DNA from: a virus
Length of the DNA: 64,000 nucleotides
Strand: one strand, 5' to 3'
Virus record (IMG/VR): IMGVR_UViG_3300046092_000036
Span: 1-64,000 of that record
In this document: piece after piece, positions 58,388 through 64,000 of the stretch
How positions within the stretch are numbered: position 1 is the first letter of the stretch
How the letters are laid out: every line of letters starts with the position of its first letter
Program-made: the position numbers and the translations under genes
The notes under the pieces: generated by a model
What the model saw: only the letters and a program-made list of their open reading frames with translations
Database searches by the model: none
What the model was told of the DNA's origin: nothing

Positions 58388-58408
58388 AAAGCCTCGCATC
58401 CAAGGTTT

Positions 58409-58449
58409 TGTCATGCTGGGAATGACAGTTCTCAGAGGAGTGGACGCCC
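58409..58449 (+). repeat. Hairpin-plus-tail element, copy 2
   Basis: Stem TGTCAT (58409-58414)/ATGACA (58422-58427), then GTTCTCAGAGGAGTGG and ACGCCC. It is 22 bases after copy 1 and is followed 8 bases later by a palindrome copy (58458-58472). Confidence 0.72.
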
Positions 58450-58488
58450 ATAGTGCCCCTAACAATGTTAGGCTCGGCCCAGAAAAGG

Positions 58489-58849
58489 TTTTCTAATATT
58501 GCATCCTTTAAAATCAAGGACTTACACCTATTATTAGAAAAGCAAAACAAGAATCTAATAATACAAAACCCTTTAGAATCAAGGACTTACAAGCGTTTTT
58601 GGGGTATTATTAGAAAAGTGCAGAAACTTGTGAGTGAAGTTCTAAAGAGAGCCTTCAGCGCAGTGCAAAATCTTACAATGGCAGAAAAACTCTCTGGGGG
58701 TATATAATTTTTTAAAAAGTCTAATAATCTAATAATACCTAATTTTCTCCTCGCAAAGCCTTACACCTATTGAGTTTTACATTATTAGAAAATACATTAG
58801 AAATTCCCTCACTTTTCTAATATTACCCTTATTTTCTAATATTACCCTT
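58489..58849. repeat. AT-rich iterated TCTAATAWT cluster (possible origin or regulator array)
   Basis: About nine copies of TCTAATAWT or its complement, many extended as TTTTCTAATATTACC or TTATTAGAAAA: near 58489, 58531, 58554, 58607, 58720, 58728, 58782, 58813 and 58832. The last two form a tandem 19-bp repeat. A second direct repeat, CTTTARAATCAAGGACTTAC, occurs at about 58506 and 58571. No gene is supported here. It resembles iterons of a replication origin; function is inferred. Confidence 0.65.
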
Positions 58850-58903
58850 TGCCCTAACAATGTTAGGCTCGTTCCGAAATATTTTTATTTCTTTCCAAAA
58901 AAC

Positions 58904-58932
58904 TTGATCTGTCTCTTATATTGTGTTATACT
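58904..58932 (+). promoter_or_regulatory. Promoter P1 (TTGATC family)
   Basis: TTGATC (58904-58909), a 17-base spacer starting TGTC and ending TGTGT, and TATACT (58927-58932). The upstream AT-rich stretch follows CTCGTTCCGAAAT. It is flanked by palindrome copies at 58853-58867 and 58984-58998, and drives early protein B. Confidence 0.8.
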
Positions 58933-59010
58933 TTAGGTATAGAATCAAAAAGCGTTAAAGAGTTAGTTGGGTTCTCTATTTAACCTAACATTGTTATGGA
59001 GTAGTCAAAA

Positions 59011-59538
59011 ATGTTTAACTTATCAAATCAAGGTGTAGATGTAGATTCAATCGTTGCAGAAAAGCGCCAAGGCGCAATCGAGGCTCAAACCTCTGCTTAT
59101 GGTGCTAATGTGGAATACGCAAAAGCCCTTAATCTGAAGTTCGACCAATTCGATTGGTTTGCAGTAAGCCACACCGATTCTTCGGATGAGGGCAAAGCAG
59201 TCCGCAAGGAAAAGACAATTTTCTTTGATGGCTTGAAAGCGGGCAAACACTCAAACCCTTCTAAGGTTTGGAAAGATGTGCGTGATTATGGGCTTGAGGC
59301 TCGCTATGGCAAACCCGTTGTATCTACTGAAGAAGGTGCAGAAGGTGAAGTTCCCGAAGGCTCGGATGACGCAAAGCACAATCGTTCCCCTGAGTTGCGT
59401 AACCTTGAGGAATTGACAACCCTCTATAAGTTCAACCGCAGACAAGAATCTTTGTCCCCAAAACTTGCTAAGGTGCAACAAAAAATAAGTGAAGCCCTTG
59501 CAGAAATGGGGGTTGATATCGGGATGATTGCAGACTAA
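59011..59538 (+). CDS. Early protein B, paralogue of early protein A
   Basis: A 175-residue acidic protein with leader TGGAGTAGTCAAAA and its own promoter P1. It aligns along most of its length with the protein at 57558 (YGANVEYAKALN, DWFAVSHTDSSDEGKAV, HNRSPELRN, FNRRQESLS, MGVDIGMIAD), but the codons differ greatly, so the duplication is old or maintained by selection. No known domain. It is followed by a strong terminator. Confidence 0.8.
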   Translation: MFNLSNQGVDVDSIVAEKRQGAIEAQTSAYGANVEYAKALNLKFDQFDWFAVSHTDSSDEGKAVRKEKTIFFDGLKAGKHSNPSKVWKDVRDYGLEARYGKPVVSTEEGAEGEVPEGSDDAKHNRSPELRNLEELTTLYKFNRRQESLSPKLAKVQQKISEALAEMGVDIGMIAD

Positions 59539-59556
59539 CCCCTGCCCTCCCCGTTC

Positions 59557-59586
59557 ATACCCTGCCAAGTGCAGGGTATTTTTTTG
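59557..59586 (+). terminator. Intrinsic terminator after early protein B
   Basis: Nine-base stem ATACCCTGC/GCAGGGTAT with a 5-base loop and a run of seven T. A palindrome copy follows at 59594-59608. Confidence 0.88.
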
Positions 59587-59619
59587 TCCATGCCCTAACA
59601 ATGTTAGGTCTTTCCTTTT

Positions 59620-59655
59620 CCGCCATTTCCGCCATTTCCGCCATTTCCGCCATTT
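59620..59655. repeat. Tandem CCGCCATTT nonamer, 4 copies
   Basis: Four perfect adjacent 9-bp units followed by a diverged TTGCCG. It lies between a palindrome copy and hairpin element copy 3 in the 417-base gene-free stretch 59539-59955. Confidence 0.9.
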
Positions 59656-59676
59656 TTGCCGTTAGGTTTTGCCGAT

Positions 59677-59718
59677 TGTCATTTTGGGAAATGACAGTTC
59701 CTAGAGGGGTGGTAGCCC
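59677..59718 (+). repeat. Hairpin-plus-tail element, copy 3
   Basis: Stem TGTCATTT (59677-59684)/AAATGACA (59689-59696), then GTTCCTAGAGGGGTGG and TAGCCC. It is followed by a C6/G6 hairpin (59727-59743) and a CAGAGC/GCTCTG hairpin (59744-59758). Confidence 0.72.
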
Positions 59719-59803
59719 GAGGGAATCCCCCCAAAAAGGGGGGCAGAGCTTTGCTCTGGCACGAAAGCGCATCGGAATGAGGGTCGATTTCTCGCCAAAA
59801 AAC

Positions 59804-59832
59804 TTGATCTGTCCAATAAACTGTGTTATAAT
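59804..59832 (+). promoter_or_regulatory. Promoter P2 (TTGATC family)
   Basis: TTGATC (59804-59809), a 17-base spacer with TGTC at its start and TGTGT at its end, and TATAAT (59827-59832). A palindrome copy lies downstream at 59886-59900, in the leader of the small-gene operon from 59956. Confidence 0.85.
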
Positions 59833-59955
59833 ATAAGATATATATGAGAATAAAGATTCGCCCTCATTTTATATTTTGTTCAACCCCTAACATTGTTAGG
59901 TTTCCACAATCAGAGCTTGCTCTGTTTCGTGGGTTTATTTGTGGAGGTAGTCAGT

Positions 59956-60033
59956 ATGAAAGAGATATGGGACATTTTGCTTGGTATTGCTCTAGTAGTC
60001 TTTATGGTTAATTTGATATGGGGGGTAATGTAA
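59956..60033 (+). CDS. 25-residue membrane peptide
   Basis: MKEIWDILLGIALVVFMVNL then IWGVM, a single hydrophobic helix, after the strong leader TGGAGGTAGTCAGT. It is the first gene after P2 and its stop lies 2 bases before the next ATG. Probably inner membrane; function unknown. Confidence 0.58.
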   Translation: MKEIWDILLGIALVVFMVNLIWGVM

Positions 60034-60035
60034 TC

Positions 60036-60314
60036 ATGGGTGCATTCAAACAGTTATCTATTGACTTTGGCAAGGGTTTTGAGCCAGCTAGCCCTAACAA
60101 TGTTAGCCCTACTCAAGAATTGGTAGCAAGGTGGGAACAGTATGCAAACGACAACCGCCTCAACCCTAAGACCAAGAAGTACAAAGAGAATCAGCATGCG
60201 TTCTTATGGGGTATTGGCTGTGCCTTACAGGAGAAAACACCTATGTTGCTATCCCTATGTATGGTATCAGGGCGTGATATCGCCTCACTAAGAGAACGCA
60301 CTCAACCAAGATAA
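60036..60314 (+). CDS. Small early hypothetical protein
   Basis: Start MGAFKQLSIDFGKGFEPASP at 60036, with a GGGGGG stretch upstream; 92 residues. It is basic and helical in the middle (QYANDNRLNPKTKKYKENQH). The palindrome at 60093-60107 is translated as SPNNVSP. No family is recognised. Confidence 0.68.
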   Translation: MGAFKQLSIDFGKGFEPASPNNVSPTQELVARWEQYANDNRLNPKTKKYKENQHAFLWGIGCALQEKTPMLLSLCMVSGRDIASLRERTQPR

Positions 60315-60327
60315 GAAGGAGCTAACA

Positions 60328-60531
60328 ATGTTATATGGCATGGACTGTGAATGTGGTTTAGAAATACCGATTGGCAGACTCGACTTAGGGTATACGACAT
60401 GCCTTAAGTGTGGCGACAAAGTGGCAAAAGGTGTAAAGCATATTGTGCAAATCCCATATTCCAAGGGTGCGTATCAATATATCCACAACCCCCAAGACTT
60501 GTGCTTTACCAACCCAAAGAGGACAACATGA
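60328..60531 (+). CDS. Small zinc-ribbon early protein
   Basis: A 67-residue protein with CECG near the start and TTCLKCGDK about 16 residues later, a likely four-Cys zinc ribbon. Its ATG is the centre of a palindrome copy (60321-60335), just after AAGGAG, so a bound protein or an RNA hairpin there could block translation. Confidence 0.65.
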   Translation: MLYGMDCECGLEIPIGRLDLGYTTCLKCGDKVAKGVKHIVQIPYSKGAYQYIHNPQDLCFTNPKRTT

Positions 60532-60782
60532 CCGAAGAGCAGATGCTACGCAAACTAAGGCAACGAGAAAGGGAGTATCCATATTGGAATGCGTGTCGGG
60601 TTATGTATGAACATTTAGAGCATGAGCAATACCTACGCAACAGGGCAGAAGATGCTTATTTGCGATGGCTCAGGGATAACAACCCCGACAGTATTAAGTA
60701 TAAGTATCCGAACAACCCCAACGACCATGAGAAGTTTATGTGGATTGAAGGGTATTTAGACAACCGAAGGGGGAGCAGATGA
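60528..60782 (+). CDS. Small charged early protein
   Basis: Start MTEEQMLRKLRQREREYPYW at 60528, coupled by ATGA to its neighbours; 84 residues. It is rich in Arg/Glu helices (YLRNRAEDAYLRWLRDNNPD) and ends in a basic tail. No family is recognised. Confidence 0.68.
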   Translation: MTEEQMLRKLRQREREYPYWNACRVMYEHLEHEQYLRNRAEDAYLRWLRDNNPDSIKYKYPNNPNDHEKFMWIEGYLDNRRGSR

Positions 60783-61099
60783 AGATCAATGTAGACGGAT
60801 ACCTAAACTCGGAGTGGGAGAAATACTGCGAAGAGCAGGGGTGCGACCTAACGGAACACGACCTAACATTGTTAGGTGAGCATCTTAAACAGGTGGAAGA
60901 AGCAAAGGCTAAGGCAGAGGAATACCAAACGCTATACGACATTGCCCTAGTTAAAAGTTATGCCTACTGTGAGGAATACAACATTGCAACAGGCAGAGTA
61001 GAAGAACGGGGTGGTGCAAGACTACTCAAGCAGGGTTACATTGATGGCTTTCTTGCAGGGTTCGCACACAAAATGGGGGGTGGACATGGTGGTGATTAA
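60779..61099 (+). CDS. Small acidic coiled-coil early protein
   Basis: A 106-residue protein (MKINVDGYLNSEWEKYCEEQ) with a helical middle (HLKQVEEAKAKAEEYQ) and a Gly/His-rich end. The palindrome at 60862-60876 is read as DLTLLG. It is coupled by ATGA at the front and overlaps the next gene at the back. Confidence 0.68.
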   Translation: MKINVDGYLNSEWEKYCEEQGCDLTEHDLTLLGEHLKQVEEAKAKAEEYQTLYDIALVKSYAYCEEYNIATGRVEERGGARLLKQGYIDGFLAGFAHKMGGGHGGD

Positions 61100-61262
61100 G
61101 TTATATCAAAAGCCAGATAAGCCAGAGTTCTATGCCTATGTGCGTAGTGGTAAGTGGGGATTGCTCGTGACTTACCCAATAAGTAAGCCCGACAGTAAAA
61201 GAAGTGCAAAGTGGATAGACCCTAACATTGTTAGGATTGATTGGATAAAGGAGTTTGTATGA
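61086..61262 (+). CDS. Small early hypothetical protein
   Basis: Start MVVIKLYQKPDKPEFYAYVR at 61086; 58 residues, a probable compact beta fold. The palindrome at 61221-61235 is translated as DPNIVRI. Coupled by ATGA to the membrane peptide that follows. Confidence 0.63.
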   Translation: MVVIKLYQKPDKPEFYAYVRSGKWGLLVTYPISKPDSKRSAKWIDPNIVRIDWIKEFV

Positions 61263-61369
61263 CTAGATTTGAAAAGATGTGCATGGGTGCGGTAGTAGTT
61301 TGTTTGTGTTTGTTTTTACTAAGTATTCCGTTTGTTTTAGTAGCCTCTTATTACAGGGGGTGCGCATGA
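61259..61369 (+). CDS. 36-residue membrane peptide
   Basis: Starts MTRFEKMCMGAVVVCLCLFL and ends YYRGCA, with one membrane helix flanked by charged residues and several Cys. It overlaps both neighbours by 4 bases. It is the third tiny membrane peptide of the plus-strand block. Function unknown. Confidence 0.6.
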   Translation: MTRFEKMCMGAVVVCLCLFLLSIPFVLVASYYRGCA

Positions 61370-61548
61370 AAGAGTATTACAAAGGGCAACGCATTAGTGA
61401 GTTGCTAACGCAGATAGATGAGTTGAGCAAAGCGTTGGAAGATAACCACTATGAGTATGAGAACGAAACTCAGGCATTAAGAGCAGTAGAGGCAAGGACT
61501 ACGCTAGCAATAGCGAAGGCTAAATTAACCGCATTACAAGGAGAATAG
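61366..61548 (+). CDS. 60-residue coiled-coil protein
   Basis: Start MKEYYKGQRISELLTQIDEL at 61366, coupled to the membrane peptide by ATGA. It is one continuous charged helix, probably a dimeric coiled coil. Function unknown. Confidence 0.62.
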   Translation: MKEYYKGQRISELLTQIDELSKALEDNHYEYENETQALRAVEARTTLAIAKAKLTALQGE

Positions 61549-61549
61549 T

Positions 61550-61777
61550 ATGAAAGATGGATTGTTTACACAGAACCCTGAGTATCACGAAAATGGTGAC
61601 ACGATTGAAGATGTGATTCTAGATGCACAAGATGCGTTCTATACATTTGACGAAGAGCAAGGCAATATCTTTGATGATGATGACCGCATGCTCTTTTGCG
61701 AAGGATACAACCAAGGTGTTGAGGCAATGCGTAAGCAAGTCCTAACATTGTTAGGTCGCATGGCAGAGGAGGAGTAA
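61550..61777 (+). CDS. Small acidic early protein
   Basis: A 75-residue protein (MKDGLFTQNPEYHENGDTIE), strongly acidic in the middle (FDEEQGNIFDDDDRM), which could mimic DNA. The palindrome at 61741-61755 encodes LTLLG near the C-terminus. It is followed by a one-base overlap with the next gene. Confidence 0.67.
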   Translation: MKDGLFTQNPEYHENGDTIEDVILDAQDAFYTFDEEQGNIFDDDDRMLFCEGYNQGVEAMRKQVLTLLGRMAEEE

Positions 61778-62319
61778 TGGGATACCGAAGCCAATTAGCT
61801 GGATGTATCAGCGTAGATGTAGTGCGTAAAGAAGATGAGCAAGGCAGTCATTACTTTGATTACGACAAGGCTAAGTTCAAGGAGATGATTGGGTTCATCA
61901 AGTTGTCTAGGTTCTATGAGTTATGGCAAATAAGCAACACCTCAGATGCGGATAGCTTTGGGTGGCAGAATGGCAAGTTCATCTTGTATGGCAACGATTG
62001 GAAGTGGTATCCCGACTACGATGATGTGAAAGCATGGAACGAGTTATGGGAGCAGATGCAAGATATCGAGGGTATATCAGGCTACTTTGTGCGAGTGGGT
62101 GAGGAGAACGATGACATACAGGAGATGGAGTTTGGGGATGACCCATGCTACGACCACTTCCATGCGTTTACTGCCCTTAGCTTTGATGCAGAAGATTACT
62201 TAGGAAAGAGAGATACAGATGAAGCAGAGACCAAGAAAGAAGATACCGCTACAACGCAACCCGATTGTGCGGGCGCTAATCATGCAACCGAAACGCAACA
62301 ACGGGAAGCACAAGCCTAA
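61777..62319 (+). CDS. Early hypothetical protein, 180 residues
   Basis: Starts MGYRSQLAGCISVDVVRKED; acidic overall, with FYELWQISNTSDADSFGWQN and a Trp-rich KWYPDYDDVKAWNELWEQM segment. The C-terminal tail (about 140-180) is low-complexity Thr/Gln/Ala and is encoded by DNA that carries an overlapping basic frame. This resembles a YcfA/immunity-type acidic phage protein, but no family is confirmed. Confidence 0.72.
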   Translation: MGYRSQLAGCISVDVVRKEDEQGSHYFDYDKAKFKEMIGFIKLSRFYELWQISNTSDADSFGWQNGKFILYGNDWKWYPDYDDVKAWNELWEQMQDIEGISGYFVRVGEENDDIQEMEFGDDPCYDHFHAFTALSFDAEDYLGKRDTDEAETKKEDTATTQPDCAGANHATETQQREAQA

Positions 62320-62356
62320 CATTGTTAGGACTAAGAGAGTAGGTATAGAAGATTAA
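62219..62356 (+). CDS. Overlapping 45-residue highly basic protein
   Basis: A +1-shifted frame inside the tail of the previous gene: MKQRPRKKIPLQRNPIVRAL and so on, ending TKRVGIED, with AGGAAAGAG upstream. It is extremely basic and resembles short Arg/Lys-rich phage peptides. The palindrome (62315-62329) is read as PNIVR. The long overlap lowers confidence, but the low-complexity tail in the other frame suggests this frame is the constrained one. Confidence 0.45.
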   Translation: MKQRPRKKIPLQRNPIVRALIMQPKRNNGKHKPNIVRTKRVGIED

Positions 62357-62386
62357 ACGCAGCGCTACTAAACGAGGAGAGTAATT

Positions 62387-63316
62387 ATGTACGGACACCA
62401 TAGGAATTCGGGGATTCATGCCCTTGCAAACTACAACGAGGCATTCCACAAGTGGGAGAATACCAAGCCCATTCGTGGTAGGGGTGTAGATGTAAGACCG
62501 CTTGGCAACAGACGACAGGCTGACCAATACAAGATTGAGTTGCTACCCGAGGGGGGTGTGGCTTGTGTTATGTATAGGACAGCAGTAGTAACCTTCTTTA
62601 CAGACGGTGATATCCGCATCATGAATGATGATTGGAATAGTGTATCGACTTGCAACTTCATTGACGAGGTTCTATGGAATATAAGCAGTCGGATATACAA
62701 CAACGATTTGTATATCAAGACTAGGCAAGGTGAGTTTGCGCTAGGCAAAGAGGGTTTATGGCTACGCATGAATGGGGAGGGAAACCTTGAGGTTAAGACT
62801 GACAGGCTAAAACCCAAGTATGTGCATGCGATTGACCGCAAGAAGGCTAACAATGTTAGGGCGCAATACAAGCCGTTCCTTGATTATGTTAGTCGGATGA
62901 GCAGACTCAAAGGCAACGACCCTTACCCTGCATCAGAGATGGTTCGGATGTTCCCTCATGCTATCTACAAAGATGTGCCTGATATGGGTGTGGAGTTAAG
63001 CGATCGTGCTTACGACAAGTGGACTGATGCAATTACGAACCTATTTACCCTGATGAATTCAAAGGGTGAGAGTCAGCATGACGATTTCTACAAGGCTTTA
63101 CTGCTACTAGCAAAGTCATATGGCAACCATAAGTACCATGACCCTGAGGGCTATGTCGTGACAGAGAAGAAGATCAAGGTAGCCCTTGACGATTTGATTG
63201 TGGGATACCACCGAGATGATGTGCTTGTGCCTAAGCAAGTGCCACTAGGTGTAGCTCGCAGAGATAGCAATGGCAAATACTTTAGAGACGGATGGCGCAG
63301 ATTACATGAGGCATAA
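62387..63316 (+). CDS. Early hypothetical protein, 309 residues
   Basis: A soluble basic protein (MYGHHRNSGIHALANYNEAF) with GVACVMYRTAVVTFFTDGDI and NSVSTCNFIDEVLW, and a helical C-terminal half (DRAYDKWTDAITNLFTLMNS). The palindrome at 62846-62860 is read as ANNVRA, and another copy lies on its 3' end (63312-63326). It precedes the AAA ATPase promoter. No family is recognised. Confidence 0.75.
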   Translation: MYGHHRNSGIHALANYNEAFHKWENTKPIRGRGVDVRPLGNRRQADQYKIELLPEGGVACVMYRTAVVTFFTDGDIRIMNDDWNSVSTCNFIDEVLWNISSRIYNNDLYIKTRQGEFALGKEGLWLRMNGEGNLEVKTDRLKPKYVHAIDRKKANNVRAQYKPFLDYVSRMSRLKGNDPYPASEMVRMFPHAIYKDVPDMGVELSDRAYDKWTDAITNLFTLMNSKGESQHDDFYKALLLLAKSYGNHKYHDPEGYVVTEKKIKVALDDLIVGYHRDDVLVPKQVPLGVARRDSNGKYFRDGWRRLHEA

Positions 63317-63361
63317 CAATGTTAGCTCGTTCCGAATTATTTTATTTTCTAGGCAGAATCC

Positions 63362-63390
63362 TTGATCTGTCTAGTATTATGTGTTATAAT
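63362..63390 (+). promoter_or_regulatory. Promoter P3 (TTGATC family) of the AAA ATPase
   Basis: TTGATC (63362-63367), a 17-base spacer and TATAAT (63385-63390), preceded by CTCGTTCCGAATTAT as in P1. Palindrome copies lie at 63312-63326 and 63431-63445, bracketing it as in P1. Confidence 0.85.
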
Positions 63391-63489
63391 ATAGTATATA
63401 TAAAATAATAAATGTTAAAGTTTTCAACCCCCTAACAATGTTAGGGCTAACGCAGTAGATGTAATCAACCACAACAGGAGAAACAAAGC

Positions 63490-64000
63490 ATGGCTGAAAT
63501 CAATTTCGGTAAAACAGTAACACTAACGCAAGCATCAAACATCATTCTTTCAACCCCGATGAATCGCTACTTCTTAAGGGGTGAGCCAGGAATTGGCAAA
63601 TCGTCTCTACTTAAGTCGCTATCAGCAAAGCTCCCTAACCACGAGGTCTCTTACATTGATGTGCCTAACATGGACTTGGGTGATATCGCAATGCCCGTCA
63701 TTGATCGGGAGACAAAGACTACTGCCTACTACCCTAACAGTAGATTCAAATTGCATCTGGGTAAACCCGTCATAACAATGTTAGATGAGTACACGAAAGG
63801 TGCTGACCCAATTAAGAATATGTTGCACCCCATGTTGGAGGTGGCAAACCCTCGGCTCGGTGATATTGCTTTGCACCCCGAATCAATTACTTTTCTGACA
63901 GGCAATCTATCTAGTGATGGTGTAGGCGATTCCCTGAAAGCTCATAGTATGAATCGTATTATTCCACTACATGTAAGAAAGCCTGATGCTGAGGAGTGGA
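63490..64000 (+). CDS. MoxR/CobS-like AAA+ ATPase (3' end outside window)
   Basis: Starts MAEINFGKTVTLTQASNIIL at 63490; 170 codons are visible before the window ends. Walker A GEPGIGKSS is at about residues 31-39 and Walker B VITMLDEY at about 95-102, then the sensor-like TFLTGNLSSDG and MNRIIPLHV. These are features of MoxR/CobS AAA+ proteins that act with VWA partners. The palindrome variant at 63771-63785 encodes the Walker B strand itself. The gene probably continues into DNA adjoining base 1. Confidence 0.85.
   Translation, partial: MAEINFGKTVTLTQASNIILSTPMNRYFLRGEPGIGKSSLLKSLSAKLPNHEVSYIDVPNMDLGDIAMPVIDRETKTTAYYPNSRFKLHLGKPVITMLDEYTKGADPIKNMLHPMLEVANPRLGDIALHPESITFLTGNLSSDGVGDSLKAHSMNRIIPLHVRKPDAEEW

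Larger units (their letters stand above)
57424..63785. repeat. CCTAACAWTGTTAGG palindrome, right group (18 copies)
   Basis: Starts at 57424, 58085, 58309, 58458, 58853, 58984, 59594, 59886, 60093, 60321, 60862, 61221, 61741, 62315, 62846, 63312, 63431 and 63771 (15 bases each). Eleven match the 15-mer fully; the rest keep the 11-bp core. Copies are spaced every few hundred bases in both intergenic and coding DNA, with the central base A or T. Two carry T-runs and form terminators. Confidence 0.93.

Noticed and set aside
59620-59655. CRISPR array
   Set aside because: Tandem nonamers (and the octamers at 56206) have no spacers and no direct-repeat length typical of CRISPR; the Cas4-like nuclease at 9426 is a general phage PD-(D/E)XK type.

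Overview
The window is almost entirely tailed-phage DNA of moderate GC. It has a complete virion and packaging gene set (small and large terminase, portal, scaffold, Mu gpT-like major capsid protein, adaptor and nozzle proteins, internal virion proteins, tail fibres, lysis genes) and a complete replication set, with no host housekeeping genes, rRNA or tRNA. No tape-measure protein, tail-tube or sheath genes are recognised, while T7/P22-style adaptor, nozzle and large internal (ejection) proteins are present, so a short-tailed podovirus is most likely. Sigma70-type promoters, an M15 endolysin and a lipobox protein fit a Gram-negative, probably proteobacterial, host; the species cannot be read from the sequence. 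No integrase and no convincing CI-type repressor were found.

Layout. Two transcription blocks meet tail to tail at about 16.85 kb and diverge at about 57.1-57.5 kb. The plus block runs 57.5-64.0 kb and, if the window ends join in a circular or circularly permuted genome, continues from 1 to 16.8 kb. It holds small early genes (57.5-62.4 kb), a MoxR/CobS-like AAA+ ATPase cut by the right edge, a CobT/VWA-type protein cut by the left edge, a DUF3150-like companion, small DNA-binding proteins, and then replication and recombination: VRR-NUC nuclease, family A DNA polymerase, an RNA polymerase alpha-CTD-like protein, a glycosyltransferase with a 2OG-Fe(II) oxygenase-like protein, a Cas4-like nuclease, HNH nuclease, SNF2-type helicase, a candidate ssDNA-binding protein and a primase-helicase. 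The minus block runs from 57.1 kb down to 16.9 kb and carries GNAT and HNH genes, packaging, head, a string of tiny Lys/Gly-rich proteins, adaptor, a 10-kb modular tail-fibre array, lysis genes, nozzle and the internal virion proteins, ending in a 2124-residue polyvalent protein with a zinc metallopeptidase motif.

The most striking non-genic feature is a 15-bp palindrome, CCTAACAWTGTTAGG. I count 23 exact or near-exact copies confined to 57.4-64.0 kb and 0.8-4.1 kb, with none seen in the roughly 53 kb between. Copies sit inside genes, on start and stop codons, inside intrinsic terminators, and on both sides of three near-identical sigma70 promoters. This resembles an operator/stoperator or centromere-like network over the early region. 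The same region carries three copies of a conserved hairpin-plus-tail element, an AT-rich repeat cluster that could be a replication origin, and two paralogous early proteins of unknown function.
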